DNA of 24,673 bases from NORP309 sp964564165 (GTDB lineage: Bacteria; Pseudomonadota; Gammaproteobacteria; Xanthomonadales; Marinicellaceae). The DNA lies in assembly GCA_964564165.1 (NCBI GenBank), contig CAZLZZ010000034.1, forward strand, positions 1 to 24,673, read 5' to 3'. Under the pieces are notes generated by a model that was not told where the DNA came from, did no database searches, and worked only from the letters and a program-made list of their open reading frames with translations. Of the stretch, positions 12,456 through 21,382 are shown piece after piece. The stretch's first letter is position 1. Every line of letters starts with the position of its first letter. Position numbers and translations under genes: made by a program.

Positions 12456-15278
12456 ATGAAATACATCTCTTTGCGCGGTGCTCGTACCCATAATTTAAAA
12501 AATATTGACATTGATTTACCACGCAATAAACTGATTGTAATTACCGGTTTATCGGGTTCGGGCAAGTCCTCCTTGGCTTTTGATACCATTTATGCAGAAG
12601 GGCAAAGGCGTTATGTGGAGTCCTTATCGGCTTATGCGCGTCAGTTTTTGTCTTTGATGCCAAAGCCTGATATTGATCATATTGAAGGTTTGTCTCCTGC
12701 TATTTCTATCGAACAAAAATCCACTTCACACAATCCTCGCTCAACGGTTGGTACGATTACAGAAATCAATGATTATCTGCGTTTGTTGTATGCGCGTGTG
12801 GGCACACCACGTTGTCCAAAACACGGGATTAAATTGGAAGCACAAACGGTTTCGGAGATGGTAGATAGAATCCTGCAACTTGATGATTCTCGTAAATACA
12901 TGATTTTGGCACCCATAGTTCGCAATCGCAAGGGCGAACATTCTTTGTTGATGGAACAATTGATGAGCAGTGGCTATGTGCGTGTCCGTATTGATGGTCG
13001 AATTTATGATTTGGATGATTTGCCACAGATTAATAAAAAACTCAAACACAATATCGAAGCCGTAGTTGACCGTTTTAAAGTAAAACAGGAAATGGCACAA
13101 AGATTGGCAGAGTCGATTGAGTCAGCACTGGTTTTATCCGAAGGGTTGGTGCAAGTGGTTTCATTTTCTGATGACGATGGTGTTGAGCCAGTTGATGTAT
13201 TGTTCAGCGAATTATTTTCTTGCTCTGTGTGTGACTATTCATTGGAAGAATTAGAGCCACGTTTATTTTCGTTCAACAATCCCAATGGTGCTTGTCCAGA
13301 ATGTGACGGTTTGGGTATCAGCCAGTATTTCGATCCAGATAGAATCGTCGTGTCATGGGACTTGTCTTTGGCAAAAGGAGCTATACGTGGCTGGGATAGG
13401 CGCAATGGATTTTATTATCAAATGCTAATGGCATTAAGTGAGCATTATGATTTTGATCTTGAAGCACCTTTGAAAGATTTGCCTAAAAAAATACAAGACA
13501 TTATTTTATTTGGTTCTAATGACAAAATCCTATTCAAATATGCCTCTGAGAAAATGGAATTTAACCGCATGCGCACGTTTGAAGGCATTGCCAATAACAT
13601 GAAACGCCGCTACAAGGAAACCGAGTCTAATATGGTGCGTGAAGAACTGAATAAATACATCAGTGTCAAAAAATGCGGGGTTTGTGATGGCGAAAGACTC
13701 AATGAAGCCGCGCGCAATGTGTTTGTGGCAGATAAATCATTGCCTTATGTTAATGCCCTGTCTATTGCTGATTGTTTTGAGTATTTTAATAACTTAAAGC
13801 TCGATGGCACAAAAGGCGAGATTGCCGATAAGATTTTAAAGGAAATCAAGGAACGCTTAGAATTTTTAGTCAATGTTGGTTTGAATTATTTGTCCTTAGA
13901 ACGCAATGCCAACTCTTTATCGGGTGGTGAGGCACAGCGTATTAGGTTGGCCAGCCAAATTGGTGCAGGATTGGTTGGGGTGATGTATGTATTGGATGAA
14001 CCTTCAATCGGTTTGCATCAAAGGGACAATGAAAAATTATTGCAGACGCTAATAAAATTGCGTGATTTGGGCAATACCGTAATAGTGGTTGAACACGATG
14101 AAGATGCGATTGCCAAGGCCGATCATGTGGTTGATATTGGCCCTGGTTCTGGTGTACATGGTGGGCATATTACGGCTCAGGGCACACCACAAGAAATCAT
14201 GGACTGCCCTGATTCGATTACGGGACAGTATTTGTCGGGCAAGAAGAAAATTGAAGTGCCAACAAAACGGGTGAAAATTGCTAAAGACAAGGTGTTTACT
14301 CTCAAAGGGGCAACAGGTAATAATTTAAAAAATGTTGATTTGAAAATACCAGCAGGTTTATTTACTTGTGTAACAGGTGTTTCTGGATCGGGTAAATCTT
14401 CATTAATCAACAACACATTTTACCGTGTCCTATCATCTGAATTAAACCGCAATCAAAATAAACCATCGCCCTATAAATCATTTGAAAATATACACTTGTT
14501 TGATAAAGTAGTAGAGATAAACCAAAAAGCCATTGGCAGAACCCCGCGTTCAAATCCTGCTACCTATACACAATTATTTACCCCATTGCGTGAAATGTTT
14601 GCGGGCACTGCTGAATCAAGAGCGCGCGGATACAAGCCAGGACGGTTTAGCTTCAATGTTAAAGGAGGCAGATGTGAGGCTTGTTCGGGTGATGGTTTAA
14701 TCAAAGTAGAAATGCATTTTTTACCCGATGTGTATGTTACATGTGATGTTTGTAAAGGCAAACGCTACAATCGTGAAACTTTGGATATTCGTTACAAAGG
14801 AAAAAATATTTACGATGTATTAAATATGACAATCGAAGAAGCACAAACTTTTTTTGATGCCATTCCCACCATTAAAATGCGCCTTGATACCCTGATGGAT
14901 GTAGGGTTGAGTTATATAACACTGGGTCAAAATGCCACAACCTTATCAGGTGGTGAAGCACAGCGCATAAAACTGGCAAAAGAACTGTCAAAACGTGATA
15001 CAGGCAAAACCATTTATATCTTAGATGAGCCAACCACAGGCTTGCACTTTGCGGATATCAAACAATTACTTGCCGTATTGCATCGCCTTCGTGACAAAGG
15101 CAATACCATTGTGGTGATTGAGCACAATCTTGATGTGGTTAAAACCGCCGATTGGATAATTGATTTGGGCCCTGAAGGTGGTGATTTGGGCGGTAAAATT
15201 GTCGCTCAAGGCACGCCGGAAAAAATTTGTAAAAAATACAAAACCCATACCACCCATTTTTTAAAGAATATGTTGTAG
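12456..15278 (+). CDS. uvrA: Excinuclease ABC subunit A
   Basis: UvrA is the damage-recognition ATPase of nucleotide excision repair and loads UvrB on lesions. The 940-residue protein has two ABC modules. The first Walker A, GLSGSGKS, is at 31-38, with its signature LSGGEAQRIRLASQIG near 488. The second Walker A, GVSGSGKSS, is near 641 and its signature LSGGEAQRIKLAKELS near 830. Zinc-binding cysteine clusters are present: CSVC...CPEC from about 256, and CEAC...CDVC from about 739. Length is normal. No Shine-Dalgarno is visible before the ATG and no clear LexA box is seen upstream. A bidirectional terminator separates it from convergent acnA. Confidence 0.98.
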   Translation: MKYISLRGARTHNLKNIDIDLPRNKLIVITGLSGSGKSSLAFDTIYAEGQRRYVESLSAYARQFLSLMPKPDIDHIEGLSPAISIEQKSTSHNPRSTVGTITEINDYLRLLYARVGTPRCPKHGIKLEAQTVSEMVDRILQLDDSRKYMILAPIVRNRKGEHSLLMEQLMSSGYVRVRIDGRIYDLDDLPQINKKLKHNIEAVVDRFKVKQEMAQRLAESIESALVLSEGLVQVVSFSDDDGVEPVDVLFSELFSCSVCDYSLEELEPRLFSFNNPNGACPECDGLGISQYFDPDRIVVSWDLSLAKGAIRGWDRRNGFYYQMLMALSEHYDFDLEAPLKDLPKKIQDIILFGSNDKILFKYASEKMEFNRMRTFEGIANNMKRRYKETESNMVREELNKYISVKKCGVCDGERLNEAARNVFVADKSLPYVNALSIADCFEYFNNLKLDGTKGEIADKILKEIKERLEFLVNVGLNYLSLERNANSLSGGEAQRIRLASQIGAGLVGVMYVLDEPSIGLHQRDNEKLLQTLIKLRDLGNTVIVVEHDEDAIAKADHVVDIGPGSGVHGGHITAQGTPQEIMDCPDSITGQYLSGKKKIEVPTKRVKIAKDKVFTLKGATGNNLKNVDLKIPAGLFTCVTGVSGSGKSSLINNTFYRVLSSELNRNQNKPSPYKSFENIHLFDKVVEINQKAIGRTPRSNPATYTQLFTPLREMFAGTAESRARGYKPGRFSFNVKGGRCEACSGDGLIKVEMHFLPDVYVTCDVCKGKRYNRETLDIRYKGKNIYDVLNMTIEEAQTFFDAIPTIKMRLDTLMDVGLSYITLGQNATTLSGGEAQRIKLAKELSKRDTGKTIYILDEPTTGLHFADIKQLLAVLHRLRDKGNTIVVIEHNLDVVKTADWIIDLGPEGGDLGGKIVAQGTPEKICKKYKTHTTHFLKNML

Positions 15279-15343
15279 TCTGTACGGCTTCACAATTTTG
15301 CATGAAATATTAGGTTAGAAATGTTTAGAAAAAATATAGAAAT

Positions 15344-15376
15344 AAAAAAAGGTGTCAAAGTTGACACCTTTTTTTT
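15344..15376. terminator. Bidirectional terminator between uvrA and acnA
   Basis: A-run and GGTGTCAA (15351-15358) pair with TTGACACC (15361-15368) followed by a T-run to 15376. The symmetrical A/T flanks let it serve both convergent genes. Confidence 0.88.
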
Positions 15377-15395
15377 GGATTTAAATTCCTGAAAC

Positions 15396-18056
15396 TTAGG
15401 CTAATTGTCTCAATACATATTGTAAAATACCACCATGACGCATGTATTCCACTTCTTTTGGCGTGTCGATTCTTACCACAACATCAAATTGGGTTTTCTT
15501 GCCTTCATTAGTCTTGGCTACCACTTGGGCTGTTTTTGAGTTGCCATTCTCCAAGCCTGTGATTTCATAAGTTTCGTGACCGGTTAAGCCCAAAGAATCG
15601 GCATTCTCGCCTTCCATAAATTGCAAAGGAAGTACGCCCATGCCAACCAAGTTGGAACGGTGAATTCTTTCATAACTTTCAACAATGACTGCTTTTACAC
15701 CCAATAATAATGTACCTTTGGCTGCCCAGTCACGCGATGAACCTGTGCCGTATTGCGAACCAGCTATAACCACTAGTGGTGTGCCTTCTTTTGCGTAAAT
15801 TTCAGAAGCTGCAAAAATTGACATTTCAGCATCAGTTGGTTGGTGTCTTGTCCAGCCACCTTCGGTGCCCGGTGCCAATTGATTGCGTAAACGGGTATTG
15901 GCAAATGTGCCACGCATCATTACTTCGTGGTTGCCGCGGCGCGAGCCATAAGAGTTAAAGTTGGCTTTTGGTACGCCTTTTTCTTTGAGATAAACACCAG
16001 CTGGTGAATCCTGAGCAATCGCACCGGCTGGAGAAATATGGTCAGTTGTAACCGAATCTCCAAGTCTAGCCAAACACCTAGCACCATGAATGTCGTCAAT
16101 CGTACCAACGTCCAAGGTCATGTCGTCAAAATACGGAGGGTTCTTGATGTATGTTGAGTCCTCTTGCCAGTTGAAAATTTCTGAGGGTGTGGTTTCTACC
16201 GCTTGCCATTTTTCATCACCAGTAAAAATATTTTCGTAATTTTTGGCAAACATTTCTGGATTGATATTGGCTGAAATGGCTTCTTGGACTTCGTGAGCAC
16301 TAGGCCAAATGTCTTTTAAATAAACAGGATTGCCATCATGGTCATTGCCCAACGAATCATTGTTCAAATCAAAATCAATGGTTCCTGCAATCGCATAAGC
16401 CACAACCAAAGGAGGCGAAGCCAAGAAGTTCATTTTGATATCGGAGTGAATGCGACCTTCAAAATTGCGGTTACCTGATAATACTGATGTTGCCACCAAA
16501 TCATGGTCATTAATGGCTTTTGAAATGGCCGGATCTAATGGGCCAGAATTACCAATACAGGTTGTACATCCGTAACCAACCACGTAAAAATTCAATTTCT
16601 CTAAATCATTGAGAACACCTGCGCTTTTTAAATAAGACGTTACTACACGTGAGCCTGGCGCTAAAGAAGTCTTGACCCATGGTTTAACTTGCAAACCTTT
16701 TTCAGCTGCATATTTTGCCAATAGGCCAGCACCAATCATTACCGCTGGGTTTGAGGTGTTGGTACAGGATGTAATAGCAGCAACTACAATATCACCATCT
16801 CTAAAGTCATAGCTTTCGTGTTCGCCATCAAGGGCAACTGTTTTTTTGTCTCGGCCATTTGCCATGTCGGCAAACAGCCCTTGGTATTTTTCTTTGGCTT
16901 CGGATAAGGTGATTCTGTCTTGTGGGCGTGTGGGCCCGGAAATACTGGGTACAACCGTGCTAATGTCTAACTCTACAAAGGATGAATAATCCGCATCAGG
17001 TGTATCGACAGTGTGCCACATGCCTTGTGCTTTAGCATAAGCTTCAACCAAAGCAATTTGCTCTTCATCGCGACCAGAAAGTCTTAAATAATTAATCGCT
17101 TCTTTATCCACAGGGAAAATGCCACAAGTAGCACCATATTCAGGCGCCATATTGGCAATTGTTGCTCTATCAGCCAGTGGTAAATCTTGTAAAGCATCGC
17201 CATAAAATTCAACAAATTTACCCACGCAACCATGCTTTCTAAGAATTTGTACCACAGTTAATACTAAATCAGTGGCAGTTGTACCTTCGGGTAATTTGCC
17301 GGTTAGTTTAAAACCAACGACTTGTGGAATCAGCATGGAAATAGCTTGTCCTAACATTGCGGCTTCGGCTTCAATACCACCAACACCCCAGCCCAATACG
17401 CCAATGCCATTAATCATGGTTGTGTGTGAATCTGTTCCAACAACCGTGTCAGGATAGGCCTGTAAGACACCATTTTTTTCTACGCCAAAAACCACCAGCG
17501 CTAATTTTTCTAAATTAACTTGGTGTACGATTCCGTTGCCTGGCGGAACAACTTTAAAGTTATCAAAGGCGGTTTGCCCCCATTTTAAAAAACCATAACG
17601 CTCCATGTTTCTTTCGTATTCAATTCTTTCATTTTCAGATTCGGCACGGATATCACCAAATCTATCCACTTGTACAGAATGATCGATAACCAATTCGACA
17701 GGTGATAAAGGGTTGATTTTTTGTACGTCTCCGCCCAGATTCTTCATTGCATCACGCATGGCTGCTAAATCAACCACTGCTGGAACACCGGTAAAATCCT
17801 GTAAGACAACACGCGAAGGTGTAAAAGCAATTTCTGTTGAAGGCAAAGCCTTAGCATCCCAATCACACAAAGCTTTGATGTCTTCAACCGTGATATCAAC
17901 ACCATCTTCGTGACGCAGTAGGTTTTCTAATAATATTTTTAAACTGTAAGGCAGTCTGGCTACATTTTCAGTTTTAGCTAACTCCAGTAAGCTATGAATT
18001 TGATAGTCTTTGCCATTACATGATAATGTAGTAGCTGTGTTGAATGAATTGCTCAT
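15396..18056 (-). CDS. acnA: Aconitate hydratase A
   Basis: AcnA interconverts citrate and isocitrate in the TCA cycle using a [4Fe-4S] cluster. The three cluster cysteines are Cys431 in SCTNTSNP and Cys497 and Cys500 in GCTTCIGNSG, each four lower than in E. coli AcnA. VGTDSHTTMINGIGVLGWGV and the swivel-domain YGSRRGNHEVMMRGTF and GTGSSRDWAAKG are also present. I place the start at ATG 18056 (MSNSFNTATTL), giving 886 residues, because AAGGGG lies just upstream; the frame is open 14 codons further but that extension has no ribosome-binding site and is not seen in relatives. It diverges from acnB. Confidence 0.97.
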   Translation of the reverse strand: MSNSFNTATTLSCNGKDYQIHSLLELAKTENVARLPYSLKILLENLLRHEDGVDITVEDIKALCDWDAKALPSTEIAFTPSRVVLQDFTGVPAVVDLAAMRDAMKNLGGDVQKINPLSPVELVIDHSVQVDRFGDIRAESENERIEYERNMERYGFLKWGQTAFDNFKVVPPGNGIVHQVNLEKLALVVFGVEKNGVLQAYPDTVVGTDSHTTMINGIGVLGWGVGGIEAEAAMLGQAISMLIPQVVGFKLTGKLPEGTTATDLVLTVVQILRKHGCVGKFVEFYGDALQDLPLADRATIANMAPEYGATCGIFPVDKEAINYLRLSGRDEEQIALVEAYAKAQGMWHTVDTPDADYSSFVELDISTVVPSISGPTRPQDRITLSEAKEKYQGLFADMANGRDKKTVALDGEHESYDFRDGDIVVAAITSCTNTSNPAVMIGAGLLAKYAAEKGLQVKPWVKTSLAPGSRVVTSYLKSAGVLNDLEKLNFYVVGYGCTTCIGNSGPLDPAISKAINDHDLVATSVLSGNRNFEGRIHSDIKMNFLASPPLVVAYAIAGTIDFDLNNDSLGNDHDGNPVYLKDIWPSAHEVQEAISANINPEMFAKNYENIFTGDEKWQAVETTPSEIFNWQEDSTYIKNPPYFDDMTLDVGTIDDIHGARCLARLGDSVTTDHISPAGAIAQDSPAGVYLKEKGVPKANFNSYGSRRGNHEVMMRGTFANTRLRNQLAPGTEGGWTRHQPTDAEMSIFAASEIYAKEGTPLVVIAGSQYGTGSSRDWAAKGTLLLGVKAVIVESYERIHRSNLVGMGVLPLQFMEGENADSLGLTGHETYEITGLENGNSKTAQVVAKTNEGKKTQFDVVVRIDTPKEVEYMRHGGILQYVLRQLA

Positions 18057-18079
18057 GTATAAACCCCTTTGTAGTGTGT

Positions 18080-18103
18080 CTGATATTAAATTTTTCATAT
18101 CAG
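18080..18103 (-). promoter_or_regulatory. Inverted repeat in the acnA leader
   Basis: CTGATAT (18080-18086) and ATATCAG (18097-18103) form a perfect 7-base inverted repeat with a 10-base loop. It ends 24 bases before the acnA ATG, just upstream of the AAGGGG site. It could be an mRNA hairpin or a DNA operator. Confidence 0.4.
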
Positions 18104-18268
18104 CTTTAAAAATTCAAGTGTATATTATCCTCTTTTTTTAATAAAATTTCACTATAAAAGTTGTCCAATATTAAATGGTGTGAACATCACATAAAAAAAG
18201 ACGGTTAATTTAAAGAAGCATATTTTTTGCAAATTATAAGTTTTTATGAATTATTTTTGCTTTAAAAT

Positions 18269-18277
18269 TGATATAAT
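18269..18277 (+). promoter_or_regulatory. Extended -10 promoter of acnB
   Basis: TG-A-TATAAT at 18269-18277 is a perfect extended -10 element. A start near 18284 would leave a leader of about 70 bases. No consensus -35 is visible. For acnA on the other strand I see no equally good promoter in this 220-base divergent region. Confidence 0.6.
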
Positions 18278-18326
18278 TGGTTTTTTTGCGTTTGAGTGGA
18301 CAGCGTAGAAGTTTACATTGATTCTT

Positions 18327-18350
18327 AAGTGGATAAATAAGTGGATAAAT
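18327..18350 (+). repeat. Tandem 12-bp duplication in front of acnB
   Basis: AAGTGGATAAAT occurs twice head to tail (18327-18338 and 18339-18350), four bases short of the acnB ATG. Each copy carries AAGTGG, a weak Shine-Dalgarno; the copy at 18339 has the workable distance. The duplication may give two ribosome-binding sites. Confidence 0.6.
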
Positions 18351-18353
18351 GAT

Positions 18354-21161
18354 ATGAGCATATACAGTAAATACCTTATAGAGATTGAAAATAGAAAACT
18401 TCAAGGACTTCACCCCAAACCAATTGACGGCAATGAATTGCTAAGCGAAATTATTGAACAAATAAAAGACTTAGATAGCAAACACCGAGAAGATTCTATA
18501 AATTTCTTTATTTATAATGTTTTACCAGGAACGACCAGTGCTGCTGGCGTGAAGGCTGAATTCTTAAAAGAAATCATTTTAGGGCAATCAGTAGTAAAGG
18601 AAATTTCACCTGTTTTTGCTTTTGAGCAATTGTCACACATGAAAGGTGGGCCTTCGGTTGAAGTTTTACTTGATCTTGCTTTAGGTGATGACGCATCAAT
18701 AGCAACAGATGCAGCAAAGGTTCTTAAAACACAGGTGTTTTTATACGATGATGATACCAAACGTCTTGAACAAGCGTATAAAAATGGTAGCCAAGTTGCA
18801 AAAGATATTATCGGCAGTTATGCAAAGGCAGAATTTTTCACAAAACTGCCAGATGTTGAAGAGGAGATTGAAATAGTTACGTTCATTGTTGGTATTGGCG
18901 ACATCTCTACAGATTTACTTTCACCAGGTGGTGATGCTCACTCACGATCTGATCGTGAACTGCATGGACAATGCCTTTTTGAACACGATAAAGATCAACA
19001 AAATAAGCTGCTTGCCCTACAAAAAGAACACCCAGATAAAAGAATTATGCTAGTTGCTGATAAAGGTACAATGGGTGTGGGTTCCTCAAGAATGTCAGGG
19101 GTTAATAATGTCGCTCTTTGGACTGGTAAAAAAGCAAGTCCCTATGTTCCATTTATTAATATTGCTCCTGTTATTGCCGGAACAAATGGTATTTCTCCAA
19201 TTTTCTTAACAACAGTGAGTGTCACTGGCGGTATTGGTATTGACCTTAAAAACTGGGCCAAAAAACGTGATGCACAAGGCGATGTTGTTTTAGATGAAGA
19301 TGGGGATTCTATTCTCGAAGAAGTTTACTCCGTTAAAACAGGTACTGTGCTTAGGGTTAACACAAATAAGAAAAAGCTTTATAAAGGAGATAAAGAATTA
19401 AAAGACATTTCTGCTGCATTAACCCCTCAAAAAATTGAATTTATTAAAGCTGGTGGCTCCTATGCAATTGTATTTGGTAAAAAACTGCAAGCATTTGCAA
19501 CCAAAGTATTGGGTACAGAACTTATTCCAGTATATGCAACTTCAAAAGAAGTGACCAACCAAGGTCAAGGTTTAACAGCTGTTGAAAAAATATTTAATAA
19601 GAATGTTGTTGGTGCGACTCCAGGTGCTATCTTACTTGCAGGATCTTATGTTCGTGTAGAGGTGAATATTGTGGGCTCACAAGATACTACCGGTCTGATG
19701 ACTTCTCAAGAGTTAGAAATGATGGCAGCGACAACAATTTCCCCCATCGTTGATGCTGGATACCAATCAGGGTGTCATACGGCTTCAGTTTGGGATGATA
19801 AATCTAAGGCTAATATTCCACGATTGATGAAGTTTATGAACGACTTTGGGTTGATTACCGCGCGTGATCCCAAAGACAATTATTTGCCAATGACAGATGT
19901 GATTCATAAGGTTCTCAATGATATTACTATTGATGATTGGGCTATCATTATCGGTGGTGACTCACACACAAGAATGTCCAAAGGCGTTGCATTTGGTGCA
20001 GATTCTGGCACGGTGGCTCTTGCTCTAGCCACAGGTGAAGCAAGTATGCCCATACCTGAATCAGTTAAAGTTACTTTTAAAGGAAAAATGAAAGATCACA
20101 TGGATTTCCGTGATGTGGTACATGCGACACAATATCAAATGCTTAAAGAATTTAAAGGGGACAATATATTTCAGGGCAGGATTATAGAAGTTCATATAGG
20201 AACACTGCTTGCTGATCAAGCTTTTACTTTTACAGACTGGTCTGCGGAAATGAAGGCAAAAGCCTCTATCTGTATTTCACAAGATGAAACGCTAATAGAG
20301 TCTCTAGAGATTGCCAAAAGTAGAATTAATATTATGATTGATAAAGGCATGGACAATGAAAAACAAGTTCTACAAGGCCTTATTGATTTAGCTAATAATC
20401 GCATCGAAGAAGTCAGATCTGGAAAAAATCCTCCGCTAGTCCCAGATGATAATGCAAAATACTTTGCAGAATTTGTTGTGGATTTGGATGCTATTGATGA
20501 ACCCATGATTGCAGATCCCGATGTATACAACCAAGATGTTTCAAAGCGCTATACTCACGATACAATTAGAGAGCTTTCTTACTACAAAGGAGAAAAGAAA
20601 GTTGATTTGGGTTTTGTAGGATCTTGTATGGTTCACAAAGGTGATATGCAAATATTGGCTCACATGTTAAAGAATATTGAATCTCAAACTGGTAAAGTTG
20701 AATTTAAAACACCCTTAGTTGTTGCTCCTCCTACCTATAACATTGTAGATGAGTTGAAAGCTGAAGGCGATTGGGATGTGTTAAGTAAATACGCTGGTTT
20801 TGAGTTTGATGATAATGCTCCAAAAGATGTAGCCCGCACTAAATATGAAAACATCTTATATTTAGAGCGTCCTGGTTGTAGCTTATGTATGGGGAATCAA
20901 GAAAAAGCCGAAGCTGGAGATACGGTAATGGCTACTTCTACACGTTTATTTAAAGGACGTGTTGTTGCCGATACCGATAGTAAGAAAGGAGAGTCATTAT
21001 TGGCATCGACTCCAGTTGTGGTTTTATCTGCAGTTTTAGGTAGAACTCCAACTATTGAAGAATACAAAGCTGCAGTTAAAGGCATTAAACTCACCATGTT
21101 TGCTCCACCTTTAAAGGAGTTAACTTCACAACCAATGTCTAATCACAAGATTGCTTATTAG
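18354..21161 (+). CDS. acnB: Aconitate hydratase B / 2-methylisocitrate dehydratase (Bacteroidota-like form)
   Basis: AcnB interconverts citrate and isocitrate and can act on 2-methylisocitrate. The 935-residue protein has the AcnB order: N-terminal HEAT-like domain (about 1-160), swivel domain with GDISTDLLSPGGDAHSRSD and GTMGVGSSRMSGVNN, then the three aconitase domains with VGSQDTTGLMTSQEL and GGDSHTRMSKGVAFG. Cluster cysteines are Cys758 (GSCMVHKG) and Cys842 and Cys845 (PGCSLCMGNQ). It is about 70 residues longer than E. coli AcnB. Its N-terminus (RKLQGLHPKPIDG, FFIYNVLPGTTSAAGVKA) and middle closely resemble what I recall of flavobacterial AcnB. I chose ATG 18354 because MSIYSKYLIEIENRK fits relatives; an upstream TTG (18318) is less likely. 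Diverges from acnA. Confidence 0.95.
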   Translation: MSIYSKYLIEIENRKLQGLHPKPIDGNELLSEIIEQIKDLDSKHREDSINFFIYNVLPGTTSAAGVKAEFLKEIILGQSVVKEISPVFAFEQLSHMKGGPSVEVLLDLALGDDASIATDAAKVLKTQVFLYDDDTKRLEQAYKNGSQVAKDIIGSYAKAEFFTKLPDVEEEIEIVTFIVGIGDISTDLLSPGGDAHSRSDRELHGQCLFEHDKDQQNKLLALQKEHPDKRIMLVADKGTMGVGSSRMSGVNNVALWTGKKASPYVPFINIAPVIAGTNGISPIFLTTVSVTGGIGIDLKNWAKKRDAQGDVVLDEDGDSILEEVYSVKTGTVLRVNTNKKKLYKGDKELKDISAALTPQKIEFIKAGGSYAIVFGKKLQAFATKVLGTELIPVYATSKEVTNQGQGLTAVEKIFNKNVVGATPGAILLAGSYVRVEVNIVGSQDTTGLMTSQELEMMAATTISPIVDAGYQSGCHTASVWDDKSKANIPRLMKFMNDFGLITARDPKDNYLPMTDVIHKVLNDITIDDWAIIIGGDSHTRMSKGVAFGADSGTVALALATGEASMPIPESVKVTFKGKMKDHMDFRDVVHATQYQMLKEFKGDNIFQGRIIEVHIGTLLADQAFTFTDWSAEMKAKASICISQDETLIESLEIAKSRINIMIDKGMDNEKQVLQGLIDLANNRIEEVRSGKNPPLVPDDNAKYFAEFVVDLDAIDEPMIADPDVYNQDVSKRYTHDTIRELSYYKGEKKVDLGFVGSCMVHKGDMQILAHMLKNIESQTGKVEFKTPLVVAPPTYNIVDELKAEGDWDVLSKYAGFEFDDNAPKDVARTKYENILYLERPGCSLCMGNQEKAEAGDTVMATSTRLFKGRVVADTDSKKGESLLASTPVVVLSAVLGRTPTIEEYKAAVKGIKLTMFAPPLKELTSQPMSNHKIAY

Positions 21162-21175
21162 GTTTTTAAAAAAAT

Positions 21176-21276
21176 GTAGGGTGTACCCTTTGTGGTACCC
21201 GTTTTAAATATATTTAGATGTTAATAAATGAACACGGGCGACAACTATCCTGACACAAGTGAGGGTCGCTCCCTAC
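21176..21276. repeat. REP-like inverted-repeat element after acnB (copy 1)
   Basis: The element begins GTAGGG (21176-21181) and ends CCCTAC (21271-21276). An inner hairpin GGGTGTACCC...GGTACCC is near the left end. It starts 14 bases after the acnB stop. Relatives lie at 22795-22879 and, in decayed form, 23582-23661. The internal string GGGCGACAACTATCCTGACA (21236-21255) recurs at 23642-23661. The rest of the gap to 21383 holds the inverted repeat described separately. Confidence 0.7.
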
Positions 21277-21349
21277 ATTTAGCCCAAGTTTTAAAATGTG
21301 TTAAAATCAATTCAAACATAATTGTCACCCTATTATTATTTATGACGTA

Positions 21350-21372
21350 TTTATAAGTATAGAACTTATAAA
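21350..21372 (+). promoter_or_regulatory. Perfect 9-bp inverted repeat before the head-repeat gene
   Basis: TTTATAAGT (21350-21358) and ACTTATAAA (21364-21372) are separated by five bases, immediately ahead of the AGGA ribosome-binding site. It may be an operator or an mRNA hairpin. The duplicated gene at 23792 has instead ATTGTC/GACAAT at 23747-23771. Confidence 0.45.
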
Positions 21373-21382
21373 TAGGATAATC

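Noticed and set aside
18057..18098. 14-codon N-terminal extension of acnA
   Set aside because: No Shine-Dalgarno there, it covers the leader inverted repeat, and AAGGGG supports ATG 18056.
18318..18353. TTG start for acnB
   Set aside because: The extra 12 residues are encoded largely by the 12-bp tandem duplication; ATG 18354 matches relatives.
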